Shown: positions 45,931 to 55,320, numbered from the stretch's first letter. The stretch is 64,000 nt of DNA from Gemmatimonadota bacterium (GCA_028287235.1 JAQBQB010000019.1:40184-104183), one strand, 5' to 3'. A program made the numbers and translations. The notes: generated from the letters alone by a model not told the origin.

Positions 45931-46562
45931 GGCCGTATGTCGGTGAATGTGCCGTCGACGATGAGCGGCGTGGCCGCCGGACGGTTCAGGGAGTCAACGC
46001 CGGAGTAGCGAAGTACATGGCCACCACCATTCGGCTGCGCGATGCTCCAGAAATCAACCCGCTCTGCGAGGGCGTGGAGCATCAGTACGCGATTCAGGTG
46101 GCCGTGTCCTGAAATGAGCACCGTCTCTCCGCGATGCGCGCCGACGATGCGATCGAGCAGCGGCGTGGCGCGCCGATGAACGTCGGCGAGCGATTCTCCA
46201 TCGGGAAACGTCACCGACCACGGATCCAGTTCCCATTGCGCGGCGTCGCCCGCCCGCCAGTCGTTGGGTGCAAGCCCTTGGTACGTGCCGTACGACATCT
46301 CGTGGAGCTCCGGCACGGCTACGGGACGAACGCCGGTGTCGCGCAACACGCACGCCGCCGTTTGCCGCGCGCGCGTGAGGGGCGACGTATACGCCGCGTC
46401 GAACGCGACATCCCTCAACGCGTGTCGGAGCGCCTCGGCCTGGCCGACTCCGCGCGCGTTGAGCGGAATGTCCAATGTTCCCTGGCAGCGCTCGAGTGCG
46501 TTCCAGTCGGTCTCGCCATGCCGAATGAGGTAGATGCTGGTCATGGTGGTCATCCCGGTCAC
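45927..46562 (-). CDS. Histidine phosphatase family protein (phosphoglycerate-mutase-like)
   Basis: 211 residues. Phospho-His motif IYLIRHGETDWNALE, then CQGTLDIPLNARGVGQ, TSPLTRARQTA and the second His in VLISGHGHLNRVLML. The GTG at 46562 overlaps the cobO stop (GTGA); in-frame ATGs at 46553 and 46544 (MTSIYLIRHG) are alternatives and closer to typical family starts. Lying between cobO and cobT, it may share or provide the CobC (alpha-ribazole phosphatase) step. The sequence looks more like the general PhoE/GpmB group. Confidence 0.85.
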   Translation of the reverse strand: MTGMTTMTSIYLIRHGETDWNALERCQGTLDIPLNARGVGQAEALRHALRDVAFDAAYTSPLTRARQTAACVLRDTGVRPVAVPELHEMSYGTYQGLAPNDWRAGDAAQWELDPWSVTFPDGESLADVHRRATPLLDRIVGAHRGETVLISGHGHLNRVLMLHALAERVDFWSIAQPNGGGHVLRYSGVDSLNRPAATPLIVDGTFTDIRP

Positions 46563-47212
46563 AGCTCGATACCGGCTTGGGCGGCGATCCCCTGTTCGCG
46601 ATAGGGATGTTTGACCACGCGCATCTCGGTCACTAGATCGGCGGCGGCGACGAGGGCCGGAACTGCGTCGCGGCCCGTCACGACGACGTGCGTGCCGACG
46701 GGACGCGCGCGAAGTGCGGCGATCACCTCATCCTGGTCCAACCATCCGAAGGTAAGACAGTACGTGAGCTCGTCGAGGATCAGCACATCGAACGTTCCGG
46801 CCGTCAGCGCATCGTGCGCACGCGCCCATCCGCGTTGCGCGAGCGCTCGATCCTCCTCGATGTTCTCCGACAGCCAGGTGAAGCCGTCGCCCAATGGGAT
46901 GATCTCCACCCCCAACTGCTCGGCTGCGATGTGTTCGCCGTAGCGCGTCTCCGCGCTCTTGATGAACTGGAACATGCCGACACGCATGCCGCGCCCAACG
47001 GCGCGCAGCAGCAAGCCGAGAGCGGCGGTGGTCTTGCCCTTGCCGTCGCCCGTGTTGACGATGAGCAGTCCATGGCGGTGCTCGCGCGGCGGAACGCGAT
47101 ACGCGCCCGGTTTCTTCCGCTTCGGTATCGGGGCCTTCCGTCCGGTGGTCGTGTCCGTCTGTACGGGGTGCGCGAGTGGGTCAGTGCGCGACGGTGAAGC
47201 GGCGTCAGTCAT
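46559..47212 (-). CDS. cobO: Cob(I)yrinic acid a,c-diamide adenosyltransferase
   Basis: CobA/CobO-type ATP:corrinoid adenosyltransferase that adds the upper adenosyl ligand to incomplete or salvaged corrinoids. 217 residues: a basic N-terminal extension, P-loop VNTGDGKGKTTAALGL, MFQFIKSAETRYGE, GFTWLSENIEEDRALA and LDELTYCLTFGWL. ATG at 47212 lies 8 bp inside the cobD 3' end. An upstream extension of the frame is antisense-like and was not used. Confidence 0.94.
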   Translation of the reverse strand: MTDAASPSRTDPLAHPVQTDTTTGRKAPIPKRKKPGAYRVPPREHRHGLLIVNTGDGKGKTTAALGLLLRAVGRGMRVGMFQFIKSAETRYGEHIAAEQLGVEIIPLGDGFTWLSENIEEDRALAQRGWARAHDALTAGTFDVLILDELTYCLTFGWLDQDEVIAALRARPVGTHVVVTGRDAVPALVAAADLVTEMRVVKHPYREQGIAAQAGIEL

Positions 47213-48317
47213 GTTTGGTTGGTGAGAAGGTCGTCGCGGCGAGCGTTCGAAAAGGTGCAAGGTCCGCGGCGCCGAGCGCGGCGAGAAGCACGTCGTTCTC
47301 TTCGGGCGTCCGTGCAGCGACGCGAACCGAGTCGGGAAGACCAAACGACGTGCAGTCGCGCACGAGAATTCCGCTCGTCCGCAGCAGAACCTCGCGCGCC
47401 CGCGCGGCATCGCCGACACGAATGAGGAAGAAGTGGGTCTCGGATCGGCGTGCGTCATAGCCGATTCGCCGGCAGTCGTCTGCGAGCGAAGCCGCGGAGC
47501 TGCGAAGAAGCGCCACCGTACGCTCCGCATGCCCGTTCGCCGCGTCCGTCATCGTGGCCACGGCCGCTCCCTGCGCCGCGGACGAGGCCAACCAGGGGAC
47601 TCGCGCGTGCTCGATCGCAGCGATCACGCCGGCGGGACCGACGGCGAAGGCGGCGCGAACGCCCGCAATGGCATGCTCCTTCGTCAACGAACGTAGATGC
47701 AGCACGGACGGGTGTGCGCGGAGAGCGGGGGTGCCCGTGGGTCGCTCGGCGAACGCGTCGTACGATTGATCGAGCACGAGCAGCGTGTCGCAGCGCGTGC
47801 AGCTGTCCGCGAGCGCCGCCAAAGCGTCCAGCGCGACGCAGGCGCCCGAGGGATTGTTCGGTGAGCACAGGAACGCGAGCCGCGGGCGCAGGTGTTCGAC
47901 CTCGGCTCGAAATGTCGTCGCCGCGCCCAAGACCGTGATGACACGCGCGCCACACAGCCGTGCGGCGCGTTCATACTCCCCAAACGCGGGGCCGGCGATG
48001 AGCAGGGTATCACCAGCGCGCAGGTACGCGAAGCACACGGCGAAGATCAGCTCCGCGGCGCCGGCGCCAAACGCGATCTCGTCGATTGGCCGCGTCCACC
48101 GTTCCGCGGCGGCCCGCCGTGGGGCGAGACATTCCGGATCCGGATATTCGTCGAGCCTCGCTCGGACCGCGGCGTCTCTGACGGCATCGCAGGGGCCGTA
48201 CGCATTCAGACAGACGCTGAAGTCGTGCTTCACCAGGCGCACGTGGTCGCCGAGCGCATGGCGACCGCCATGGTAGGCCAGCGGGGTCGCGAGCAGCTCG
48301 GGCCGCGGCGCGATCAC
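47205..48317 (-). CDS. cobD: Threonine-phosphate decarboxylase CobD-like (aminotransferase fold)
   Basis: PLP enzyme giving (R)-1-amino-2-propanol O-2-phosphate, the linker that CbiB attaches. 370 residues from a GTG overlapping the cbiB stop. Fold type I motifs: FSVCLNAYGPCDAVRDAA, FGAGAAELIFAVC, FLCSPNNPSGACV, LVLDQSYDAFAE, and PLP lysine Lys213 (RSLTKEHAIAGVRAAF). Histidinol-phosphate aminotransferases look similar; the placement next to cbiB favours CobD. No separate threonine kinase (PduX) is seen. Confidence 0.87.
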   Translation of the reverse strand: MIAPRPELLATPLAYHGGRHALGDHVRLVKHDFSVCLNAYGPCDAVRDAAVRARLDEYPDPECLAPRRAAAERWTRPIDEIAFGAGAAELIFAVCFAYLRAGDTLLIAGPAFGEYERAARLCGARVITVLGAATTFRAEVEHLRPRLAFLCSPNNPSGACVALDALAALADSCTRCDTLLVLDQSYDAFAERPTGTPALRAHPSVLHLRSLTKEHAIAGVRAAFAVGPAGVIAAIEHARVPWLASSAAQGAAVATMTDAANGHAERTVALLRSSAASLADDCRRIGYDARRSETHFFLIRVGDAARAREVLLRTSGILVRDCTSFGLPDSVRVAARTPEENDVLLAALGAADLAPFRTLAATTFSPTKHD

Positions 48318-49219
48318 GTGAGATCCACCGAGATGGCGGCAAGTAGCGCAGCGCCACCAACGATCCTGCACGCGCGCGCGATGTCGTTTGGCCGAGGCTC
48401 TCGTCCGGCGAGGTTCAGAGCGTATTGGCCGCGTTTGGTCAATCGGACTCCAAGTGCCCCGGCCATCGCGGCCATCGGCCATCCTGCGTTCGGACTCTCC
48501 GTGCGCCGCGCGTCGGCGAGTGCGCACGACACCGCTCGCCGCAGCGAGGCAGCGCCGCCGGGAGCCGCCGCCGCGATCAGCAGAGCGGTGCAGCGCGCCG
48601 GCACCAATCCCACGACATCGTCCATTCGCGCGGCGGCCTTGCCGAACCACTCGAGCTCCGCCGTGCGATAGCCGAGCATCGCGTCCGCCGTGTTGATCAT
48701 CCGGTACGCATAGGCGGCCGCCAATCCGCCCACTCGAAACGCCAACAGAGGCGCGACGACGCTGTCGTTCAGATTCTCCGCGACCGATTCGATGACGGCG
48801 CCGGCCACCTCGCTCGCCGACAGCGTTCTCGTATCGCGCGATACGAGGTGCCACGCGAGCAACCGGCGCGCCTCCCCGAGCCGCCGACGCTCGAGCGCTT
48901 CTTGAACGTCTGCTGCGGCAGCGAGCAGCGGACGCAGTGACAACGCGGGTTTGAGCGCAACTCCGCGCAACACCCCATTGAAGGGGGTATCCGAACAATC
49001 GAGCACCCTGTCCAACGCTCCAGCTGCAATCGCGGTGATCGCGACACCGCGGAGAAGAAGACCGGCTCCCTCGAGGAACGACGTCGGCGCGCGGCGCGAG
49101 TGACGCATTGATCGCCCGTGGGCAAGCCACCGACCCATCCACACCGTAGGGTGGAGCTCAGTCGGCGGCTCGCCGAGCACGACGTCGGCGAACAGCGCCG
49201 CGACGGCCGGTCCGACCAT
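48314..49219 (-). CDS. cbiB: Adenosylcobinamide-phosphate synthase CbiB
   Basis: Membrane enzyme joining adenosylcobyric acid and aminopropanol (phosphate). 301 residues with DVVLGEPPTELHPTVWMGR, SVAENLNDSVVAPLLAF, YRMINTADAMLGYRT and the C-terminal RRTESPNAGWPMAAMAGAL, all diagnostic. The start codon follows immediately after the stop of the propeller lipoprotein (TAG-ATG) and the end overlaps cobD by 4 bp, so it is embedded in the riboswitch-led operon. Confidence 0.95.
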   Translation of the reverse strand: MVGPAVAALFADVVLGEPPTELHPTVWMGRWLAHGRSMRHSRRAPTSFLEGAGLLLRGVAITAIAAGALDRVLDCSDTPFNGVLRGVALKPALSLRPLLAAAADVQEALERRRLGEARRLLAWHLVSRDTRTLSASEVAGAVIESVAENLNDSVVAPLLAFRVGGLAAAYAYRMINTADAMLGYRTAELEWFGKAAARMDDVVGLVPARCTALLIAAAAPGGAASLRRAVSCALADARRTESPNAGWPMAAMAGALGVRLTKRGQYALNLAGREPRPNDIARACRIVGGAALLAAISVDLT

Positions 49220-50329
49220 CTAGAAGCTGCGCACTTGGATAGCCGACGGCGACGTGCCGGCCGAGATGCTGTCCGTCAGCGCGAAGGTTCCCGCGTTGTA
49301 GACGAAGACGTAGGGCGCCAACTTCTGCGATGCACTGCCGAAGAATGCCTGGTAGACATTGCCGGCCGCATTCGACGTCGCCGCGAACGCGCCGCGGCAG
49401 CTTCCGCTTGGCAGCTTGGCGCACACTGGGTTGTCCGGTCCGCGTACGAACTGCCGCGTCTTCGTATTCCACACGATCGTCCCGTAGAAGAAGCTCGAGA
49501 TGTACGCCAGGCCGTTTGCGTCGATCGTGATCGCGCCGGGTCCCACGCCCATGTTCGGCACGGTGGTCACGACCTGGAGCGTGGCCGGGTTGATGATCGT
49601 GAGGCTTCCCGGTGACGCGTAATCGCCGGTGTTCACGACGTACAACATTCCATCCGGACCGATCGCGCCATCGGTCGTATTCGTTCCACCGCTGGCAACG
49701 GTGCCGAGCACCTGGAGCGACTTCGGATCGACGGCCGTTACGACGCCATTGCCGATCGGCAGAAAGTTGGCGTCGAGGTTCGCCGACACGATCATGACGC
49801 GCGCGCCCGCGGTCACGACCGCTGTAGGCTGTGGCGCGACGGTCGTCGTCGTGGTGATCGCATCGCTTGGCTGACCCACGGTCATCCGCCCCACGATGTT
49901 CTGCAGCAGATTCGCCGCGATGATCGTCGTGTCGTCGGCAAACGCCGAACCCGTGGCGTTGCCCTTCGCGAATACGAAAAAGCGCTGTACGGTGGCCGTC
50001 TCGAGATTGATCAGTGCCACGCTGGCTGCGTCGCCGAGGGGCACGGCCGCGCGCCGGCCGCGAACCGAGAAGCCGGTCGGCGTGACCGTGCTGCTCGTCC
50101 CGAGCGCCACCTGCTGCGTCACGGTCGGAGCGCCGAGTTGGAAGAGCAGGAGATTCTTGCCGGTCGAATTCAGGACGAGACCGATCTCGTGGTTGCTCGA
50201 CGTTCCGCCGAGAAAGCCGGGCGCAGCCGGTGCGGTGGTGGAATCGCCGCAGGCAACGAGCGCAAACGAAACGGTCGTGATGAACAGGCGCCGAAGGGGA
50301 GCGCGGACAGCACGGGAGAAATCAGGCAC
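49220..50329 (-). CDS. YncE-like beta-propeller lipoprotein, candidate BtuG-type B12-binding partner of BtuB
   Basis: 369 residues. GTG start with ribosome-binding site ggag 7 bp upstream, in the gap after btuB. Signal peptide plus lipobox (SFALVACGDS), so lipid-anchored. The body repeats propeller blades such as TGFSVRGRRAAVPLGDAASV, DGAIGPDGMLYVVNTG, SLTIINPATLQVVTTVP and ITIDANGLAYISSFFYGT, typical of YncE/DUF5074-type seven-bladed propellers. Known biology: in Bacteroides, BtuG surface lipoproteins with this fold bind cobalamin very tightly and cap BtuB. Location between btuB and cbiB supports the same role here, by inference. It could instead be an unrelated surface propeller. Confidence 0.8.
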   Translation of the reverse strand: MPDFSRAVRAPLRRLFITTVSFALVACGDSTTAPAAPGFLGGTSSNHEIGLVLNSTGKNLLLFQLGAPTVTQQVALGTSSTVTPTGFSVRGRRAAVPLGDAASVALINLETATVQRFFVFAKGNATGSAFADDTTIIAANLLQNIVGRMTVGQPSDAITTTTTVAPQPTAVVTAGARVMIVSANLDANFLPIGNGVVTAVDPKSLQVLGTVASGGTNTTDGAIGPDGMLYVVNTGDYASPGSLTIINPATLQVVTTVPNMGVGPGAITIDANGLAYISSFFYGTIVWNTKTRQFVRGPDNPVCAKLPSGSCRGAFAATSNAAGNVYQAFFGSASQKLAPYVFVYNAGTFALTDSISAGTSPSAIQVRSF

Positions 50330-50361
50330 GCGGAAGCTCCAGAAAATGAGAAAAGTGTGAA

Positions 50362-52533
50362 TCAATTCGCGCCGCGGCGCATGCGGAACGCCACGGTCCA
50401 CGTTCGGCCGGGAAACGGATAGTCCACGAGCATGGAGGCGGCGTGGTCGAACACGTTCTCCACGCCGAAGGTGCCGTCGAGGCTCCATGCTCGGCGTACG
50501 AGCGGTACTGCAGCCTTGACGTCGCTCAGCCAGTACGACTCGAGCGAGTTGATCGCCGCGCCGGGCACGGTTCGCCGCTCCCCCACGACGCGGGTGGTGA
50601 CGTCGAGCCGTGCTCCAGCTCGGGTGAGACCCGCGACGACCGACGCCGTCGTTCGCGGCCGATACGCCACTTGGCCGGCGAGTACCGAGCCGGCGTACGT
50701 CACGTTTGATCGATTGAGCGTTCCTTGAAGGTCGACCCCAGCCGCCGGAAGCGCGGCGCGGCCGCTCATCGTCCATCCCATGCGATGGACGTCGAAATTC
50801 GACGGACTCCAGACGAAGCGAAAATCGGGAAGCCACAGGATCATGCCATCGACGTTCGCGCGGTACACCGTCGCATCCGCGCTCAAGTCGAGCGGCCCAA
50901 CTCGCGTGTCGTGCACCACGGCGCGCCCTTCGATCTCGCCGCGGACGCGTTCCGGCTGGAGATTCGGATTCGGGCGAACGAGCACCCCTTCATGAAAGAA
51001 CTGATCGGCCAGCGACGGCGCCGCGTATCCCTGGCCGACGGACAGCGATAGCGCGACGATATCGTGCGACAGCGTGACGCCGGCGCGCGGTGAGGCCGTG
51101 GCGCCGCGCAACAGACTGTTCCAATCGAGCCGTGCGCTCAGATCGCCCGCGATCTCGACGTCGTTCGCCCATTGCCGCGCGGCGCGCGCTGCTGCCCACG
51201 TTCCGAGTGACCGCTGCTCGTGCGGTGCGCCGGCCGTGAGCATCGTCGATGAAACGTCGAGCGTGCGCGCTTCGGCGCCCACCATCGCCGACCCGTGCGA
51301 CAGGGCCGCGTTCGCCGCAGTCGAAGCCGTAACGCCGGTCGCGTCGACGACATCATCGTACGTGCCCCCGAACGGCGGATCGGGATCGGCGAACGCCGCA
51401 TGCTCGCGTGTGACGTCCAGGTTGCCCGTCCACGCAATCGTGCCATGTCGGCGGCGCGCATCGAGGCCGCCGCTCAACCGCGAGCCCTCCTGTCTCCCGG
51501 TGAGCGACGGTTGCACGATCGAGCCGGCCAGTCCGCGGTCCATTGTCTGCCACTCGGTGCGCAGGCGCACCGTGCCGTCCTCACCGTCGAGCGAGAGACC
51601 GCCGAGGACACTTCGTGTCGTGGCATCTGCATTCACACGATGGGCCGTTCCACCGCCTCGCACGGCGGGCACGTCGTATGCGAAATCCCCGAGGATGGTG
51701 CGATAGTCGGTCGTGAGTGACGCGCCCGCACGCCGAGCTCCGTTACCCATCGGCCGGGTTCCGCCGATCGTCGCGCTTGCGTCGCGCTCGCCCCACGCGC
51801 CCGCCCGCGTCGTTGCCGATATGTCACGACTCGGCCGCCGTGTCTCGATCAGCACCACGCCGGCCAGTGCGCGATTGCCATAGCGCGACGATTGCGCGCC
51901 GGTCAGCACCGTCACGCGCTCGACGGTCTCGAGGGGAATGCGCGATAGATCCGCTTCGCCGCCGATCACCGAGTTGATCGGCGCGCCGTCCACCAACACC
52001 AGCACTTCGTTCGCGCTCGATCCGCGAATCGAGATGTGGGTCGCCGATCCCGGTCCGCCCGCCTGCGTGATCACCACCCCTGGGGTCGTCTGCAACAGCT
52101 CGCCCAGGTCGCGGCGCCCCGAACGTTCGACCGCCAGCCGATCGAAGACGACTGCGCCGGCGTTGTCGCGCCCCTCGCGTCCCTCGCGCACGACGACAGC
52201 GTCGAGGAGCGACGCCACCGGTTGCAATACGACGTTCATCGTCGTGGCGCGTCCATTCACAATCTCGACGTCGGCGTCGTACGGCGCATAGCCGAAGGCA
52301 CGAACCCGGATTCCATAGCTGCGTGGCTCGAGGCCGTGCAGCACGAATCCGCCGTCCATCCCTGATTCCGCATGCTCCGTTTGGCCCACGACGTCGATGC
52401 GCGCTTCGGTGACGGGACGCGAGGTGCGCACGTCGGTGACATGTCCGCGCAACTCGCCGGGCACCTGAGCGCGCGCACGTCCCGCAACAGTCATGACGAG
52501 CATTACGGACAGCAGCGATCGGGCCCGGCTCAT
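50362..52533 (-). CDS. btuB: TonB-dependent receptor, BtuB-like, with N-terminal carboxypeptidase-regulatory-like domain
   Basis: 723-residue outer-membrane transporter. A signal peptide (ending GRARAQV) precedes an Ig-like CarboxypepD-regulatory domain (ELRGHVTDVRTSRPVTEARI). The plug follows (LGELLQTTPGVVITQAGGPG, ISIRGSSANEVLVLVDGAPI, SRYGNRALAGVVLIETR), then a barrel with SVGQGYAAPSLADQFFHEG and FGVENVFDHAASM. The extra N-terminal domain resembles Bacteroidota-type receptors. The riboswitch, adjacent BtuFCD and cob genes make corrinoid the most likely ligand. ATG overlaps the ATPase stop. Confidence 0.88.
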   Translation of the reverse strand: MSRARSLLSVMLVMTVAGRARAQVPGELRGHVTDVRTSRPVTEARIDVVGQTEHAESGMDGGFVLHGLEPRSYGIRVRAFGYAPYDADVEIVNGRATTMNVVLQPVASLLDAVVVREGREGRDNAGAVVFDRLAVERSGRRDLGELLQTTPGVVITQAGGPGSATHISIRGSSANEVLVLVDGAPINSVIGGEADLSRIPLETVERVTVLTGAQSSRYGNRALAGVVLIETRRPSRDISATTRAGAWGERDASATIGGTRPMGNGARRAGASLTTDYRTILGDFAYDVPAVRGGGTAHRVNADATTRSVLGGLSLDGEDGTVRLRTEWQTMDRGLAGSIVQPSLTGRQEGSRLSGGLDARRRHGTIAWTGNLDVTREHAAFADPDPPFGGTYDDVVDATGVTASTAANAALSHGSAMVGAEARTLDVSSTMLTAGAPHEQRSLGTWAAARAARQWANDVEIAGDLSARLDWNSLLRGATASPRAGVTLSHDIVALSLSVGQGYAAPSLADQFFHEGVLVRPNPNLQPERVRGEIEGRAVVHDTRVGPLDLSADATVYRANVDGMILWLPDFRFVWSPSNFDVHRMGWTMSGRAALPAAGVDLQGTLNRSNVTYAGSVLAGQVAYRPRTTASVVAGLTRAGARLDVTTRVVGERRTVPGAAINSLESYWLSDVKAAVPLVRRAWSLDGTFGVENVFDHAASMLVDYPFPGRTWTVAFRMRRGAN

Positions 52534-53360
52534 CGGCCGACTCCGGCATCGGCGGAGCAGGGAACGACCTGCGGCGCGCCGTCGGTGCCCGATGTCACGT
52601 CGACTGGCCATTCGTAGACCTGAGTGATCTGATGGGCGGTGAGCACCGACTGAGGTGTGCCTCGCGACACGACTCGCCCGCGATGGAGCAGGACTAGATG
52701 ATCGGCGTAGCGCGCCGCAAGATTCAGGTTGTGCGTCGCCAGCACGATCGTGGCGCCTTCGTCGCGCAGCGTTCGCAACAACTCGAACGTCGCCATCTCG
52801 TGCCGAACGTCGAGCGACGTCGTCGGCTCGTCGAGGACGAGCACCGTCGGTTCCTGGGCGAGAGCACGCGCTAGGCGCACGCGCTGTCGCTCGCCACCGG
52901 ACAGCGTCGCCAGCCACCGGTCGGCGAACTCGGTCACGGAGCATCGTGCCATTGCCGCGGCGATCGCCGCCTTGTCGCGATCGCCCTCGCGCTGCCACGA
53001 TCCGAGATAGGGATACCGTCCCATCGCCACGACTTCCTGCACCGTGAACAGCGGTTCCGTCTCGCCTTGCGGCACGACGCCGATCGCGCGCGCCAAGTCC
53101 TTCCGCGACCACGCGCCGAGCGGGCGTTGCTCGAAGCTCACCGTGCCACTGTCCGGCGAGAGCGTGCCGAGCATGAGCTGCAACAGCGTCGACTTGCCTG
53201 CGCCGTTGGGTCCGAGCAGCGCCGTCATGCGGCCGATCGGAATGTCGAGCGTCACGCCGTCGACCGCGCTATGTCCCGTGCCGCGGTGCCGGAAGGTCAG
53301 GTCGCGAAGCTCCCAGCAGGCCGGTCCGCTCGCGATCGAGATGCGCGCCGCGCAGGTCAT
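52530..53360 (-). CDS. btuD: BtuD-type ABC transporter ATPase (riboswitch-controlled copy)
   Basis: 276 residues. Walker A LLGPNGAGKSTLLQLML, Q-loop VPQGETEPLF, signature LSGGERQRVRLARALAQEP, Walker B VLVLDEPTTSLD and switch His ATHNLNLAARYAD. The ATG overlaps the permease stop and the stop overlaps btuB. Energises corrinoid import across the inner membrane with the two preceding genes, by context. Confidence 0.9.
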   Translation of the reverse strand: MTCAARISIASGPACWELRDLTFRHRGTGHSAVDGVTLDIPIGRMTALLGPNGAGKSTLLQLMLGTLSPDSGTVSFEQRPLGAWSRKDLARAIGVVPQGETEPLFTVQEVVAMGRYPYLGSWQREGDRDKAAIAAAMARCSVTEFADRWLATLSGGERQRVRLARALAQEPTVLVLDEPTTSLDVRHEMATFELLRTLRDEGATIVLATHNLNLAARYADHLVLLHRGRVVSRGTPQSVLTAHQITQVYEWPVDVTSGTDGAPQVVPCSADAGVGR

Positions 53361-54367
53361 ACGGCCCTCGGCTGGCGAAGCAGCCTGACAAAGCAAGGCA
53401 CGCCGACGAGCGCCGTCACGATGCCGATCGGCAGCTCGTTCGCGCCGGCGAGCGTGCGCGCCAGCGTGTCCGCCCCCACGAGAAACGCCGCGCCCGCCAA
53501 CGCGGCGCACGGGAGCAGCGCTCGGTTGTCGCTCCCCCAGAGCAGCCGCACCGCATGCGGCACCACGAGACCGACGAACCCGATCGTCCCGCTGACCGAG
53601 ACCGATGCCGCCGTGAGCAGTGTCGCCGTGGCGAAAGCGAGCAGCTTCGTTCGCTCGACCGACGCGCCGAGATACGCGGCAGTCGCTTCGCCGATCGCCA
53701 GAAGATTGAGCGCCCGCGCAAGCGAGAAGAGCACCGCCATCGCCGGAACGAAGCAGGCGACGAGAATGCCGACACTTCGCCACGACGCGCCGGCGTGGCT
53801 TCCCATCATCCAGAAGATCGCCGATCGCACCGACTCTGTATCGGCGAAGTTGAGCACCAACCAGATGAGCGCGACGAGAAAGGAGCTCATCACCACGCCG
53901 GCGAGCAGCAGCACCCGCGTGTCGAGCGCGCGGCCAACGCTGAACGCGATTCGGAAGACGACCAGCATCGACAGCACCGCACCAGCGAACGCGGCCAATG
54001 GCAACGCCCACACGAACCGCACCGCCCAGCCGGTGACGACCGCCAGCACCGCGCCCGCCGCCGCGCCGCTCGACACGCCAAGGATGTACGGCTCGGCCAG
54101 CGGATTCCGCAGCAACGCTTGAAACGTTGCGCCACTCACCGCGAGTGCCGCGCCAACGAGCGCGGCCTGCAGCGCGCGCGGCGCTCGCAGCTGGCGGATG
54201 ATCGTGACTGTCGTCGGATCGCCACGGCCGGCGATGGCGTCGAACAGCGCCCGCGTGGTGAGCGAGACGACGCCCAGCCGAATCCCCGCGAGAATTGCGA
54301 GCACGGCTAGGGCACCCAACACCGCCAAGCGCACCCCCACCGGCCACGCGAGCCGAGCGCCGGTCAC
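53357..54367 (-). CDS. btuC: BtuC-type ABC transporter permease (riboswitch-controlled copy)
   Basis: 336-residue FecCD-family permease with about ten membrane helices. Motifs: RQLRAPRALQAALVGAALA, QALLRNPLAEPYILGVSSGA, DTRVLLLAGVVMSSFLVALI and GFVGLVVPHAVRLLWG. The GTG start overlaps the stop of the substrate-binding gene (GTGA). Confidence 0.9.
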   Translation of the reverse strand: MTGARLAWPVGVRLAVLGALAVLAILAGIRLGVVSLTTRALFDAIAGRGDPTTVTIIRQLRAPRALQAALVGAALAVSGATFQALLRNPLAEPYILGVSSGAAAGAVLAVVTGWAVRFVWALPLAAFAGAVLSMLVVFRIAFSVGRALDTRVLLLAGVVMSSFLVALIWLVLNFADTESVRSAIFWMMGSHAGASWRSVGILVACFVPAMAVLFSLARALNLLAIGEATAAYLGASVERTKLLAFATATLLTAASVSVSGTIGFVGLVVPHAVRLLWGSDNRALLPCAALAGAAFLVGADTLARTLAGANELPIGIVTALVGVPCFVRLLRQPRAV

Positions 54368-55320
54368 CGCGTCACTCCTGCAGCGAGAGTTGGATGCATG
54401 GCGGTGCGAAGCGCACGTGCCGCCTCCCCGATGTTCGCACCCGGTCGGCTCAGCAAGTCCGACGGAACCGTCACGACATGTCCCTCGCGCACGGCGCGCA
54501 GATCGCGCCACCCGGAGCGCGCGCGGAGATGTTCCAGCGAATTCGTCTTGAACTCGCCAATCGGCACGACGAGCAGATCCGGATCGCGGCGAATGATTTC
54601 TTCCAGCGGCACCTGCGGCCACAGCGCGTCGAGATCCGCGAAGATCGAGCGACCACCCGCGATCCCCAACAGCTGGCCAATGAACGTCTTCGACCCTGCC
54701 GTCATCGGCGGATCGTTGTAGACGACATAGAACACACTCGGCGTCGGCTGCCCCGCGACTGAGCGGCGTACTTCGTCGAGGTCGCGGTGGATCGAGGCCA
54801 CCACGCGCCGCGCGGATGTGTCGCGCCCCAGGAGCTTGCCGAGGTTCGCGATGCCGCGAAACACGTCGGTCGTATCCTCCGTGCGCATCGTAAAGACCGG
54901 GACGCCGAGCGCGACGAGCTTTGCGCGAGCGATCTGCCGCTTGTCCGTGTTCCACGCGATGACGAGATCCGGATGCAGCGCAACGATCGCTTCGACGCTC
55001 GGGTCGATCCCCCCGCCGACGTTCGGCAGCGACGCCACCTGCGGCGCGACGTCGTAGCGCGTGCGCCCCACGATGCGATCCGATGCGCCGAGCGCGATGA
55101 TGCTCTCCGTCGCGCTCGGGATGAGCGAGATGACGCGATGCGCCGGCCCCGGCAAGGTGACGACGTGCCCGTTGTCGTCGGTGACATGAAGCGTGCTGTC
55201 CGCGGTCGCCGCGGACGCAGCGGACGTCGCCGTACTGCGCGCACCGCGAGCATCGGTCTCGGATGCGCACGCGACGATCGCAGTCGCGATGATGACGGTC
55301 GCGATCATCCGCCACGGCAT
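54364..55320 (-). CDS. btuF: BtuF-type cobalamin-binding lipoprotein (riboswitch-controlled copy)
   Basis: 318 residues from ATG 55320 (MPWRMIATVIIATAIVACAS, lipobox IVAC); an in-frame ATG at 55308 would also retain the signal. Class III binding-protein fold: HRVISLIPSATESIIALGASDRIVG, then AIVALHPDLVIAWNT and IRRDPDLLVVPIG. First gene after the riboswitch and terminator. Delivers corrinoid to the BtuCD pair encoded next. Confidence 0.9.
   Translation of the reverse strand: MPWRMIATVIIATAIVACASETDARGARSTATSAASAATADSTLHVTDDNGHVVTLPGPAHRVISLIPSATESIIALGASDRIVGRTRYDVAPQVASLPNVGGGIDPSVEAIVALHPDLVIAWNTDKRQIARAKLVALGVPVFTMRTEDTTDVFRGIANLGKLLGRDTSARRVVASIHRDLDEVRRSVAGQPTPSVFYVVYNDPPMTAGSKTFIGQLLGIAGGRSIFADLDALWPQVPLEEIIRRDPDLLVVPIGEFKTNSLEHLRARSGWRDLRAVREGHVVTVPSDLLSRPGANIGEAARALRTAMHPTLAAGVTR

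Noticed and set aside
46559..47530. Longer version of CobO starting at 47530.
   Set aside because: The extra 106 residues overlap the cobD gene in another frame and are not part of the family; ATG 47212 gives normal length.
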